DNA of 64,000 nt from Evernia prunastri (Eukaryota; Ascomycota; Lecanoromycetes; Lecanorales; Parmeliaceae). The stretch covers positions 124,001 through 188,000 of the forward strand of contig NKYR01000003.1 of NCBI GenBank assembly GCA_003184365.1, given 5' to 3'. Below are positions 33,843 through 45,341 of this stretch, piece by piece. The position numbers were made by a program, and so were the translations under genes. Below the pieces are notes generated by a model. It made no database searches. It was not told the origin of the DNA and worked only from the letters and a program-made list of their open reading frames with translations. The first letter of the stretch is position 1. Each line of letters opens with the position of its first letter.

Positions 33843-36800
33843 TTACTTCTGCAAAGCGAACCCAAACAACCCATCCATCTGCACCCAAACCCTCCCACAC
33901 CTCTTCAAATACCCCTCGACAACCGCCCTACACGTCCCAAACCTCTCCCGATTCCACTCCTTCACCGCCTTCACCTTCTCCCTCTCCTCCCCCTCCCCTT
34001 CACCCTTCACCGCCCCATGGCCCACCTGCTCCACATCCCACAGACCTCTGAGATACAACAGCTGGTTATACATCTCCTTCTCCGAATACTCGTACCTCAT
34101 CCGGCCCAGACAGCCTTCGGCGCGACCTCTGGGTCCAAGACAGCGGTGTCCATAGACGCTCATTTGCCGCGTGCGGTTCCCGCAGCTGCTGTCGTCGCAG
34201 ATCAGGTGGGCGTCGTAGTACTTGGATGTTTGGATTCGGATGGCATGTTCGAGTTGCGATACTACATTTAGGGTGGAGAAAGGCCGTTTGCAGTCCGGTG
34301 CTGGGCATACGATGCCTTCGGGGGTGACGTTGGCAATGGAAGTGGCTATCCCCTCGAACAGGGAAGTGTGCTTGCAGAAACGGCATTTGAGGCTTAGTCG
34401 TGCACAGTCTTTGAATCGGATAGAATCCGGTATCTGACTTTCCAGCGGGCTGATCTCCTCCGTTTGGTTTGATGACGCCGCAGAAGCAATGCTGTATCTT
34501 TTTGTGTCGAGACCTAGACATTCGGCAAGTTGAACGCCATCGGTGCCGGGCATAGGGGCACAGAGACGTTCGATGGGTGGGAATATCTGTTTGTAGAGGT
34601 ACCATTCAATGTCCGGTCTCAAGGTTGAAGAGGCAGATGTTACATCTGCAGGGGCATAGGCACGTTTGGCGATGGACTCATGGGCTGTGGTGGTCCCTGA
34701 GGCAGGCGCGGTCATGATATAGGAAATCACGTCGTTCACGCGGACGCTTTTACCCTGGGCGAGGGTGCGGAGAGCAACTTGGACTTGGGGCATGCTGTCG
34801 GGATTAGGGTAGTCCTTGGGGTTTTTGCCAAGTTTCTGGAAGGCACTTAAGTCTCTTGTGTGGAGATGAGGAAAGGTCGGGGGCGAAGATGACTTACGGT
34901 GAAGATGATGTACTTCTGAGTTGGGACCTTCTCCTCTCTCATTCTCTCGGATAGTTCGCGAAGGTACTCGTGGACTTTGCCGACCACCACCTCAGGCTCT
35001 TCACCCGACAGGATCAAGTTCAACAAGCGTGATGATGCTTCTTTGGACAAGGCACAGTATTCTCTTCGCTTCATGTCCAGACCTTTGACTTCAAGCTTGT
35101 CCACATATTTGCCGTCAACCTCCATCATGTTGATTGCGGCATACTTCTTCTTTGCATGTAGCAAGAGTCGCCGGAAAATGTTGTCAATATCGATCTCCAA
35201 GAGCTTGTACTTCTCATTGACGGAACGCTTGAAATCAATACCAACTTTCATCGCGTCCTCGATGTTGTCAGCGTTAGTGTTAATCATCACAGAATCAGTG
35301 TCTCCATAGATGACTCGCAACTGCGTGCTTTCGGCAAGGTCTTTGGTGCTTCGCAAGATCTCTCGCCCTTTGAATGTTGTGAGCATGGCCAAAGGCCGGG
35401 CATAGAATCTCGACTGCGTATACCCAAGGCAACCGTACATGGAATTGGCAGTCAGTTTCAGGGCGAGTTGCTTGATGTCCCAAGTGGCAAGCTGGTCAAC
35501 GGTGGCCTTCTTGTCTTTCATGAGAGCCTTGACCTGCCTTCGCCGGCTGACGAGAGTAGCGATGAGCTTGGGCAGAATACCCTGACTTTGGTCTACAGGG
35601 ACATCAGGCACTTTCTCATCTTCTTCCGACTGTTCACTGTCAGCTTGATCTTAATGATGTTCGAAGAGAAGGCAATACATACTTGATCTGATCGATCGAC
35701 TGTGGTAAAGCATATGTTGTACTCTTGAATGATACTGGGGTATAGACTGTTGAAATCCATGACCAGGATAAATTTGTCGTAAAGCCCCTTCTCTGGCTCG
35801 AATACAAGTCCACCTTTGAATTTGTCTTTCTTCTTCACATCAGCACCCTCCTCGCCTTCAGGCGTTTCTTCTTCGATGTGTGCTTTGCCCTTGCCGAAGA
35901 CTTTGTCAGGACATATGTACTTATTCTTATTGAATTCGTGTAGCAGAATATACTCGTTGCGCTCGGCTCTGGTACCACTCAACGTCCTTGCCCAAGAATT
36001 TCCTGCCAGATTAGTGAGAACCTTCGTTAACGGCAGCATTTGCACTTGTAATGCGAGAGCAGCGGTGAAGTATGTATCAGCCTCGCAATGATTGACGTAA
36101 TTCAGGAGACCTTCTCTTGATGTTGCCCAAGTCTTGAGAGCAACGTCGTTATCAATTTCGCGTCTTGGATTGCTTTCGCCAAGGTAAAGCTCGCACATCT
36201 CAGTCAAGCTCCATGACTGGCATTTGGTCATTAGTGACTTGCCCATGTCGTTTGCAACATCACAGAGAAGACGTCCTGAAACTAGTTGCCTCTCGGCAAA
36301 GAAGCTTCCACCACCCTTTCCCATATTCTTGGGCCAATCACTTCGCTTCATTCTCCCTATTCTGTGCCAACCTGGAGTCTTCCTCTCTCGGAAGCGGCTT
36401 AGCAGGATCGGAAAATCGACATCTTGCAATTGGTGGCCCATGAGAACGTCTGGATCCGCCCTTTCTAGGACTGCAAGGAACATAGAAAGGAGCATGTTCT
36501 CGTTCTTCCCGAGCATGATAGTGCCACGCTGCTTCTTGCAAAGTGCATCAAAGCCCGTTGGATAAGAGGTCCCAGCGGGGCGCATGATGGTATAAGTCTT
36601 GCATGGCAGATCCTCTGGACGAGTCGTGTCAGTAAGAGAAATGTTCTCGTAAACACGCGCACTAGCGACGAGGATCTCTTGCTTGTTCTCCTTCACGTTC
36701 AAGGCTGTTCTGAGTGCAACGCTCATCAAAGTCAATGGCGGCGCGTCCATACTGTCGGATTCTTTCACCACATTGATGGCCTTAGGAGATGCGACTTGAG

Positions 36801-38437
36801 CCTCGAATTTGCACCAAGAGGCGTTATTGAGGGGCGCAAATCCGTCGCTGTCGATCTTTAGCCAGCAGGGACCCATAATGTTCTTCCAGAGGACGAATTG
36901 CTCGAAAAGTGCAGTCGTAGTTCCAAAGACGTGTGAGAAGGTATCTCCCTTCATACCCAGCGGCAAAGCAGGCTTTTCATAGGGATACATCAGCTTCAGA
37001 TAATCGGCCTCCTTCGGTATATCCGGAAGTTCAAAGGCGTACTTCCTTGAACATGGTTTGATCTTGTGCATGCCCACGCGCAATTTTGTCATGACCTCGT
37101 CTACTTCATGATAGACATCACCCATCTCGATTTCCGTGGATGTATCTCGACCATGCTTTTGGCGGTAAGTCCGGGGCAAGAAGTAAAGCTTCCTTAGAAT
37201 ATTATCAATCTTTACAAAGGCACTGACATAAGCGCCTGAGTTCTTGTCCTTGACTTTGCCAAAGAGACAGAGGCTGCCATGGACCTCAGTATAGTCGGTC
37301 CAGAAGAAGCGTAGACAACCGTTATCCTCAGTTGCGTCTTCGATTTTGAATTTTCCAAAGCTAGACGTTTTTGGCTCCTGGCTGCTCAATACATTGAGCT
37401 TCGAGGTAACGTCGTTCCACGCAGATGCATCGACAACGTCGGTTGGTGGTCGGGTAGGAGAGGAGCTTGCTGGTGATGGGTATGCAGGAGCTTTCACGAT
37501 TTTCGGAGCAGGACGTGATCCAGACATGTTGACACTTGCAGCTTTGACTTTACTATCCCCAATGGTTTGAGCTACCTCCATCATGTCTTCATCTTCGTCT
37601 TCGACCTTGACTGACTGCTGAGCCCTACGATCTACCGCATTCGCGGTTGGCGAAGACGGTACAGGGTCGCTGGCGGGGAAGGGATCATCATCTATGCCTC
37701 CTATAAAATCATCATCGCCGTTGTAATTTGTTTCTAAAGGTGGGGTGTTCAGCAACTGGACCGAGTTGGTTGCTTCTTTCTGCTTGGGAAGAACGGTTTT
37801 CCGTTCTCGTGATACTGGAGGCGAGAGCACGCGAATCTTGTGTCGAGATTCGGTCTTGACAGTTTTCAAGGGAAGACGGCTCGGTATGTTCGTGTCCACT
37901 TCACCCAGAAGATTCGCCATGAAAGCAGCATCCTCGACAGTAGCGACAGGCTGGTGAACTGTCAGTCCCTTACATTTCAATTCAAGCAGAGCAGCTGACC
38001 TTAGGCTTTGGAGCCGCAGCAATGGGTCCGTGATTAAAGTACTTATTGATACTGTTGTTGGTTCTTTCTGTCTTTTCCTTGTCTTCCTCACGCTTTCTCT
38101 TCGCTACGGTCATACGTTAGCCAGCGCAAAGAGAGAGATTCCTGTGAAATGACTGACCAGCTTTGCCTCTTAAGGGCAATTCCTCATCGCTCCCACTTGC
38201 ACTGTCGTCCCTCCGCTCGCCCATCCACTCTTCACGTCCATCGTCCGCATACCCCTCGCCATTGTCATCTATGACAAAGTCATCTTGATCAAGTCGAGCC
38301 CTGACCACCTTTTTATAGCCTTCTTCGTCTACCTCTTCATAAATATTCTCCTCTTCTTCTACTTTGTAGGTAGAGAGACGTGTCTTGCCCGACGCTCGCA
38401 GCGCTCGCAATTCTGCGAGACGTGCGTGGCGTGACAT
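33843..38437 (-). CDS. POL1: DNA polymerase alpha catalytic subunit
   Basis: Five exons on the minus strand encode 1458 aa: 38437-38158, 38103-38000, 37950-35683, 35629-34898 and 34835-33843. The start MSRHARLAELRALRASGK was preferred over an ATG 15 bases upstream because it matches the Pol alpha N-terminal domain. The inactive exonuclease-like region is followed by family-B polymerase motifs in order: MDFNSLYPSIIQEYN (motif A, about residue 860), LKLTANSMYGCLGYTQSRFY (motif B) and VIYGDTDSVMI (motif C, about 990, with both catalytic Asp). The C-terminal zinc modules (CRFCK, CPAPDC, CDDSSC and later Cys) bind the B subunit. Pol1 with primase starts every Okazaki fragment. All key residues are present. 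Confidence 0.97.
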
Positions 38438-38934
38438 AAATAGGTATGGCACTAAATGACAGGTACGAATGGTAAATTCATCAAAGGTCTCACTGAATAA
38501 AATACTGTTGCATGGTGGTGATGAAGCTTTTGATTTCTCAAAGTGCAGGTCGCGAAAACATGGAGACGCGCAGACGCGAATCAGTAATAACGCTAAACCG
38601 AGCTAAGATAAGATTAGGGCTTGTGGTGCTCTTTCGATATTCCCCCGGGCCGGGCGTTATCCGATGGCTGGATCCGTTCCTTGGCGGGTGCAGGATGTTT
38701 GGTGCAGACCTCCGTAAGGAGGACGACACCAAAAGTCCTGGACACGCTAATATTATACTCCCGGAAGACGGCCCTAGCTTTGTATGAGGGGCGCTATCCG
38801 AGAGAGTCTTGGCGTCCAGGACTTTTGGTGCCGTCCTCCGTAGTCGTTCTTGAAATGTTCAACCTGAAGCAGTCTTGCTCGGGAAATGCAAGTCTCTAGA
38901 TGCTACCAGAAATGGACTTATGAAGTAGGAATCT
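38438..38934. other. Intergenic with inverted repeat
   Basis: Holds the POL1 promoter next to 38437 and, further on, a 26-bp inverted repeat pair (38718-38743 and 38814-38839), listed separately. No gene. Confidence 0.5.
38718..38839. repeat. Inverted repeat, 26-bp arms, 70-nt loop
   Basis: The left arm at 38718-38743 contains GACACCAAAAGTCCTGGAC. The right arm at 38814-38839 is its reverse complement with one transition mismatch (25 of 26). The RNA from either strand would fold into a strong hairpin. Consistent with a small MITE-like remnant or another hairpin-forming element. Confidence 0.8.
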
Positions 38935-40114
38935 TTAGCGTCTCGGACTGCAACTATTCTGTCCAATTTGCGTGACAACGAAAATGGTATCTTGGTGTAA
39001 GATATCGTGAACGAGTCCTATCTCTCCGTGGATCACTGGAAGAAATGAGCCGTTCACTACATAGCCAAGTTCGATTTGAGGAGAGGTGACATACCCCACA
39101 ACAACCTCACCACACCCACAATCGGGCTTACCATTCTTTTCGACTTGATTCATCACAACCTTGATGACTTGATCAAGCTTCACACCTTCATTGCCTGACA
39201 ACTGAGGTTTGCACCAATGGCTCATATCATCAACCTCTCCGTACAGGACATTCCTCGCTAACAGCGTCATCGCCCCATCCAAAAACCCTTTCTCCATCCT
39301 GGTTTTCCCTTCTTTGACGCATTCATCCACGTCTGCTCTAATCACATCCCAGCTCTGGCCGTCTATTCCTTCAATGGCCGCTAGTATCCTATTCTGGCTG
39401 GTTACAAACTCGCACCTGTAGAGGTACTCATCCCTCCCTCTACCTTCCTGCAAGTCTTTGAGCAGCTGCACCACTGCCTCACCAATCATCTTCAATGTGC
39501 TACAAGGAAATGTCTGATTTCCAGGTCATATCAATGGCCAACAACCCATCTGTAAGTGCGTTATCAAGGAGACATCCCGTAGCTAATGCCGTCCATGACA
39601 ACTTTTGTGACTGCCAACATCTCTTCTTCAGGTATGCCAGTATCTCGGCTCTTGCATCACAAGGAGGGAATGCGTTCCTGACACTAGGCTTTTGCGTATC
39701 GTAACTGAACTCACAAGGTATGAAGTGGGAGACGTGAGCAGCGATTGCGGCGTCGATTAAATGCTTTTGGAAGGAAATGTCAGCAGGTGCGACAGTCGAT
39801 ATGACCACATCTGTATTTTGAAATGCCGTAATCAGGGAGGAAAACTCGTAATCTGAGGTTCGATAATGGATGTTGTCGATTGAAGGTGGCATTTGATGGG
39901 GGCGGATGAGCAGGGTGAGGTGGTAGAGAGGACCATGGTGGTGGTCGGAGTCATAGCTGGGCCTAGCTTTGATGTAGTCACTGTGATCGGCCTCGCCATA
40001 TCTGATCTTCGATTTGGGATAGTGATCGTCGCTAGCATGCGAGAGGGTACGAAGGATGCTAGTGGACAAAGCACTTTTTCCAACCACGACAACATTGCGG
40101 ATTCTCAAGCCCAT
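38935..40114 (-). pseudogene. NmrA/isoflavone-reductase-like gene, probably frameshifted
   Basis: Two minus-strand frames together make one NmrA-like oxidoreductase. Part 1 (40114 to about 39510) starts MGLRIRNVVVVGKSAL and includes DVVISTVAPADISFQKHLID, HVSHFIPCEFSYDT and GLLAIDMTWKS. Part 2 (to 38935), in another frame, starts at STLKMIGEAVVQLL and includes YLYRCEFVTSQNRIL. Homologs run continuously across this point with about ten more residues, so a small deletion with a frame change is the simple reading. The alternative is a 47-nt intron from GTTGTT (in the ...GATGG/GTTGTTGGCC context) to the TAG at about 39506, which would remove a normally conserved stretch. The Rossmann glycine motif GASG is also degenerate (GKSA). 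Function would be NAD(P)-binding, reductase or regulator. Confidence 0.6.
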
Positions 40115-41264
40115 GATTATTGGCCGCTGAGGGACGATGAAGTGAAATGCCTTTTCTCTGAATGGACAACAGACCAAATCTAGCAGCGCGCTCGGCTGGC
40201 ATCAACCAGGATGGCGAGACATCAGACACCCCTCGATCCTGCCTTTCACCCGGAGGGGGGACGCAGGACATGTTCCGCCACTAAAGTTGCGGTCTAAACT
40301 TGATATGAAGAAAAGGCTCCGGGAAGTGTACCTACCATATGTCATTGGTATTCCCAGCAGCAACGTCAAGAGCACGGACTTTTGGGGACCAGTTTACATG
40401 AGCTTCGAGGCATTCCGTTAAAAATGCAGCCATCGTAGTGGATCCTGACATTGCAGCATCGTGTAATTGTAACCACCATAGCGGAGGCCAGCAGATGGTC
40501 TGCCTCTGGATTTGTAATGCTAGAGCTCTATGAATATAAAAAGCTGGCAGAGATGCTGTTAAGCTTACTCGTACATTGAGTGACTTGGAGAATCTGTCTC
40601 GATCGGAAGATGCTCAGCTCAGCCCTACAAGTTCTTGGCCTGAACCTCGGAAGCCCGTTACACCACCCGAAGGCCACTACCTTAAGTAGGTACTCATTGG
40701 TGACTTTAGTCTCCGGACACATCAAAAATCCACACTCAAGATTGAGGCGACTGTTCCACGACAACAAAATATTTTGAAGAAGAATAATTGGTATATAACT
40801 TGTAATCTAAAAGATTTCCTATAAATGTTACATCAGATTCTATATTGTAAGTTCAGACATCGTTGAGATATCGTGTTTTTCATAAAAGCACAATTTTTGG
40901 TACGTCCGGAGACTAAAGTCACCAGCGAGTACCTTACGTACCACCACCGTACCTACTAGTACGTGCGGGGAATCGGGAAAGTGGAAGTACCTAAGGTACT
41001 GCACCAAGATTACCCCAGTCACCCAGTGCCCTCCTTCTCCTCTCCTCTGTGCGGGGAAAAGCCAATGACAACAACGATGATGATGCCACACCTCGCAATG
41101 CCGCACTATTTATGTACTACCCAACACCTTCCTTTGGGCCCGCATTGGCTTGGCCTGTGATGTAAGTACCTTGCTTCTATGCCTACTTTATGCCTTCTCC
41201 TATATTTCATCCTATCCAACCCCACACTTCAATACCCATTGCAGCATCATCCAACTAACACAAC
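40115..41264. other. Divergent intergenic with inverted repeat
   Basis: 1.15 kb between the outward-reading NmrA-like and FMO genes. It contains a 245-bp inverted-repeat element at 40689-40933 with an AT-rich centre, and several TACCTAAGGTA-type words near 40990 that are common in such fungal promoters. No coding frame of note. Confidence 0.5.
40689..40933. repeat. Inverted-repeat element, 30-bp arms
   Basis: The left arm 40689-40718 and right arm 40904-40933 are reverse complements at 28 of 30 positions; both differences are transitions. The core shared word is GTGACTTTAGTCTCCGGAC. The 185-nt interior is AT-rich and non-coding. The size, terminal inverted repeats and AT-rich interior resemble a MITE. 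No clear target-site duplication is visible, and the outer flanks match only weakly. Confidence 0.75.
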
Positions 41265-43601
41265 ATGGCTACCGCTGCAGTGCAAGTACCATCATACAAC
41301 CGCGTCGAGCCAGGCTCGAATCAATTGAAGCCGGCAGCATACCCCCTTTCCAGTGCCCCGCCCAAAGCCGATGTCCACAGGATTGCATCCGAGTGGGCGG
41401 AATCGTTGAACAAGGCTCTCTCGAGCCAGGACTACGAGAGCCTCAAGCACCTCTTCCTACCAGGTTCTTGCTGGCGTGACCAGCTTGCCCTCTCATGGGA
41501 TTACCATACTTTCAACGGTCCCGAGAAGATCATTTCGTTTCTCAAATCCTCCCCTCATGGCAGCCGTATCAAATCCATTGTCATTGACGACAGTAGCACC
41601 TTGCATTCGCCGCATATATCTGCTGCGGACTTTAATGGAAAGGTCAACGGGGTGGAATCGTTCCTCCAAGTCGAGACCGATGTCGGTAGGGGACCCGGCA
41701 TCGTCAGACTGTTGCAAGATCAGCAAGACGGTGCAAAATGGAAGGCTTTCACACTCTTCACGGCAATGCATGAGTTGAAGGGTCACGAAGAAACGGTGCG
41801 TGGGAACAGGCCTAATGGAGTCATTCATGGCGCAAATCCGGGGCGAAAGAATTGGCAGGAGAGGAGGATGGCGACGGAAAATTTTGAGGGTGACATGGAG
41901 CCTACAGTGCTTATCCTAGGTACTAACATATTGCACACTACTTAAGATTAACCTGGCTGACGGAGATTGTGCGATAGGGGCCGGACAAGGAGGCCTGGTC
42001 AGTAACATTTTCTGATCTATTTCTGCCTGACTCGTGTGGCATGTTGAGCACTCTTGTAGCAGGCCTTGCCGTCAAACCCCTACTTTTGCCTGCTTCGTGC
42101 AGCATTTGAGAATTCCTGCGACAGATCTTGCGGCTCAAATCCTCCAAAGGACATACTGACTTCGAAATCATACAGACGTCTGCAGCACGTCTTCATCAGT
42201 TGGGCGTTCCGACATTGATCATCGACCGCAATCCTCGTGTTGGAGACAATTGGCGAAACAGGGATGTTCCACGCAAGAGTTTCTCAACATTTCCACTGAC
42301 TCCGAAACAGGTATCACCAACTGGTACTACATGACCCTGTCTGGTACGACCACCTTCCTTACGTCCCCTTTCCTTCCCACTGGCCGATCTTTACGCCCAA
42401 GGACAAGCTTGCAGAATGGTTCGAGTCGTACGCCAAGTTGCTGGAATTGAACGTATGGACCCAAACCAATCTCGAGTCGGCGAGCTGGGACGCCAGCAAA
42501 CGGCAGTGGACCGTGAAACTTGAGCGTAAGAAGGAAGACGGTACCACTGAAAAGCGCACTCTCCACCCTCGCCATGTCATTCAAGCTACCGGTCACAGCG
42601 GCGAGATGTCATTCCCTCGAATCAAGGGCATGGAAGACTTCAAAGGAGATCGTCTCTGCCACTCAAGTCAATTTAAAGGTGCCAACTCGGATTCTAAGGG
42701 CAAGAAAGCGGTCGTTGTAGGTTGCTGCAATTCAGGACACGATATTGCCCAAGACTTCTTCGAGCATGGCTACGATGTCACTGTCGTTCAGCGGTCATCT
42801 ACCTACGTTATGTCATCCAAAGCAGGCCTCGACGTGCTGCTTGGTGGGCTCTACGAAGAAGGTGGTCCGGATACGGAAGACGCAGACTTATTGTTCATGA
42901 GCATTCCAAATGCCATGTTGAAAAGTATGCACGTCGATGCTACTAAGGAGATCGCGCGAAGGGACGCCGACCTTCTTGCCGGACTTCAAAAGGCGGGCTT
43001 CAAGATTGACAATGGACCTGATGACGCAGGCTTCTTCATGAAGTATTTCCAACGTGGAGGTGGCTACTACATCGACGTTGGAGCAAGTCAACTCATCATT
43101 GATGGCAAGATCAAAGTCAAGCAAGGCCAAGAAATCGCAGAAGTCAAGCCGCATGGCTTGCTGTTTGCTGATGGCTCGGAATTGGAGGCTGATGAAATTG
43201 TTTTCGCAACTGGGTATGAGAACATGCGTGGAACGGCTAGAAAGATCTTCGGAGACGCTATCGCCGATAATTTAAAAGATGTATGGGGCTTTGATGAAGA
43301 GGGCGAGTTGCGAACCATGTGGTACGTATTTTCGGACTCTATGATTCTTTGTTTGAACCGAAGACCGAGTGTTGAGGAGACATGTCTTGGGAGTGTTCAC
43401 TCTTGAGATGTGTTCCAAAGCTCACTATACCCCCTCAAAAAAGCAAGACTGACTCCCAAATGATGATGTAGGAGGCGTACAGGGCATCCGGGATTTTGGT
43501 TCTTTGGGGGCAATCTCGCGCTGTGTAGATACTTCTCACGGATGCTAGCTCTTCAAATCAAGGCGATGGAGGAGGGCATCATGAAATATGAGGATCCTTG
43601 A
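41265..43601 (+). CDS. Flavin-containing monooxygenase with NTF2-like N-terminus
   Basis: Five exons encode 633 aa: 41265-41919, 41978-41997 (only 20 nt), 42176-42261, 42311-43321 and 43472-43601. Residues about 40-190 look like an NTF2/SnoaL fold (IASEWAESLNKALSSQDYES). The FAD motif LGAGQGGL (about 218-225) is split by introns. WYDHLPYVPFPSHWPIF, ATGHSGE, the second Rossmann VVVGCCNSGHDIAQ (about 388) and FATGYENM are typical of fungal FMO/Baeyer-Villiger-like enzymes that oxygenate small molecules with NADPH. Intron 3 (42262-42310) starts GGATGT rather than GT, the only junction that restores DNWRNRYHQLVLHD. Either a donor mutation, an unusual donor or a sequence error. Everything else is intact. 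Confidence 0.85.
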
Positions 43602-45341
43602 AGGCTTGAAGCGGAAAGGCATGAAGCGGGTTTGGCGCTCTTGTCGTATGCTTTCGGGACTCATACTTACTCCCGAGGGTCCGACAAGGTGCCGATGCTG
43701 TGTGCTACAACCAATTCGTATACAAACACTCCTTCTATTTGTACATCTATGAACGGGATGAAAAGAGAAGTGGGCTTCTGTTGACGGAGATGGATTTGGC
43801 AAAGTAACACTGTTCAGAGTTTCTGTATTCAAAGTCTGTATTCAACGTATGTACTCTATGCAAGAGCTGTGGTTCGAAAATCGATTAAGTCTCGCTTATA
43901 GCATGTTCGAACAGAGATAAATGGTTGCCCGAAAACGAATCATGAATTGTGTAAGTATGGTATGGATGATGGAAGAAAGCCTATGGTAGACAAGAGATCT
44001 TATCGGAGATCCCGAAATATGAGTAACAAATCACCAAGATGGATTCATGCGTATTCATGCAGGTGAAACGCAACTGAACGTCACTTGCATATCTTGTCGG
44101 GCCTCCCTCTCAAAATCCAGCACATGTGTCTCTGTAACACTTGCCATCCCTTTTTCCTCGGAAGGTTCGATTTCTACGGGAAAGAAGGAGTTACGAATTG
44201 AGTGTATGGATTGGCCGGTTGATGCTCCTTTGTAATAAAAAGGCATTTAATAGATTTGATTGGGTGAGACTGTTTGCCGTTGCTCCGCCTAGTGCGCCTA
44301 CGACAATACGAAGTTGAAGCTGAAGCCTCACATCCGAGGGGACGCGACGGGCTGATGGGCTCGGCTGAAAAGAAAACCTGAAGTGACTCACGGCCATCTG
44401 AGACTCCGAGGTATATAATAAATAATAAGAATAAGAATAAAAGATAAAAGAATAAAAAAATAAAAAAATGATAATGATAATATAATGATAACTAACAACA
44501 AGAGGATTGAAAGTTGCCGGGTGAAAAGGAAAGAGGATACTTACTCGTATGCGGCCATCAGTTCTTCAAGGCGTTTCTCGTGCCTCTTCCGAAAGACCTA
44601 GACGGCGGCCAGAAGTAACGTGGCATCTCTCATGTCTTTTCTGTACAAGATAATGCCTATAATAATATGATGTAGTAATTAATTCATATTTGAATGCTCC
44701 AAAACGACGGAGTAAACTCCGTAGATGGGTCGTAATAACACTGCTAGAATAAATCATGTTTATTATTTAGTGACTGTGTTAAGAGGAATAAAAACAAGAA
44801 TAAAAATAAAAAAACCGAATACCTAAGATACTTTGTGGAGTTGTATGACTCTTTTTCTTGTTACAAAGTTACTACACGGAGGAAGGGAGCTAAAGCAGAC
44901 TAAATCGCATTTGCCACTAGCCGCCGTAGCGGCTCGCCTGCGAGCAATAATCTCCCTTACAAAGATTTCAGATATTTTCTCACACCACATCCTTCACCAC
45001 AAAAAACCACCCATCACCAACTCCACCACATCCAGCGAGTCCTCTTGGATGCACGCGGATACTTGAGGATACTAACAGCATCTTCGAACACCATCACTCA
45101 CCCTTGCGGAGTCCACACTCTTTACACCGGTCCAGGGTTACACGCCCGTGAAGGTTCTGCTTCCTGAGCGAAGAACACCGACCACTCTCCACTTTCCAAA
45201 TCACCCACGTCCACAAATCTCCACTCTCATCGACTTCGACACCGGATTTGACATTCGGAAGTGCTTCTTGAATCTCGAGTGGGAGCCGGAAAATCTTGAT
45301 ACTATACTTTCTATTACTACAGAAAATTCACCAAATTCTCG
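43602..45341. other. Intergenic, 1.7 kb, AT-rich
   Basis: Between two same-strand genes. It holds an AT-rich microsatellite (44411-44491), A-rich stretches near 44785-44815, and a C/T- and CAC-rich leader just upstream of eIF4G (about 44980-45300). That leader suggests a long 5' UTR. No supported gene. Confidence 0.45.
44411..44491. repeat. AT-rich microsatellite (AATAA/AATGAT-like)
   Basis: An 80-bp tract of shifting A/T-rich units: AATAAG, AATAAAAG, AATAAAAAA, then ATAATG. No coding frame. Confidence 0.8.

Noticed and set aside
33616..34155. 179-aa plus-strand frame opposite the POL1 3' end
   Set aside because: Antisense to the zinc-module exon of POL1; composition follows the reverse reading of that exon.
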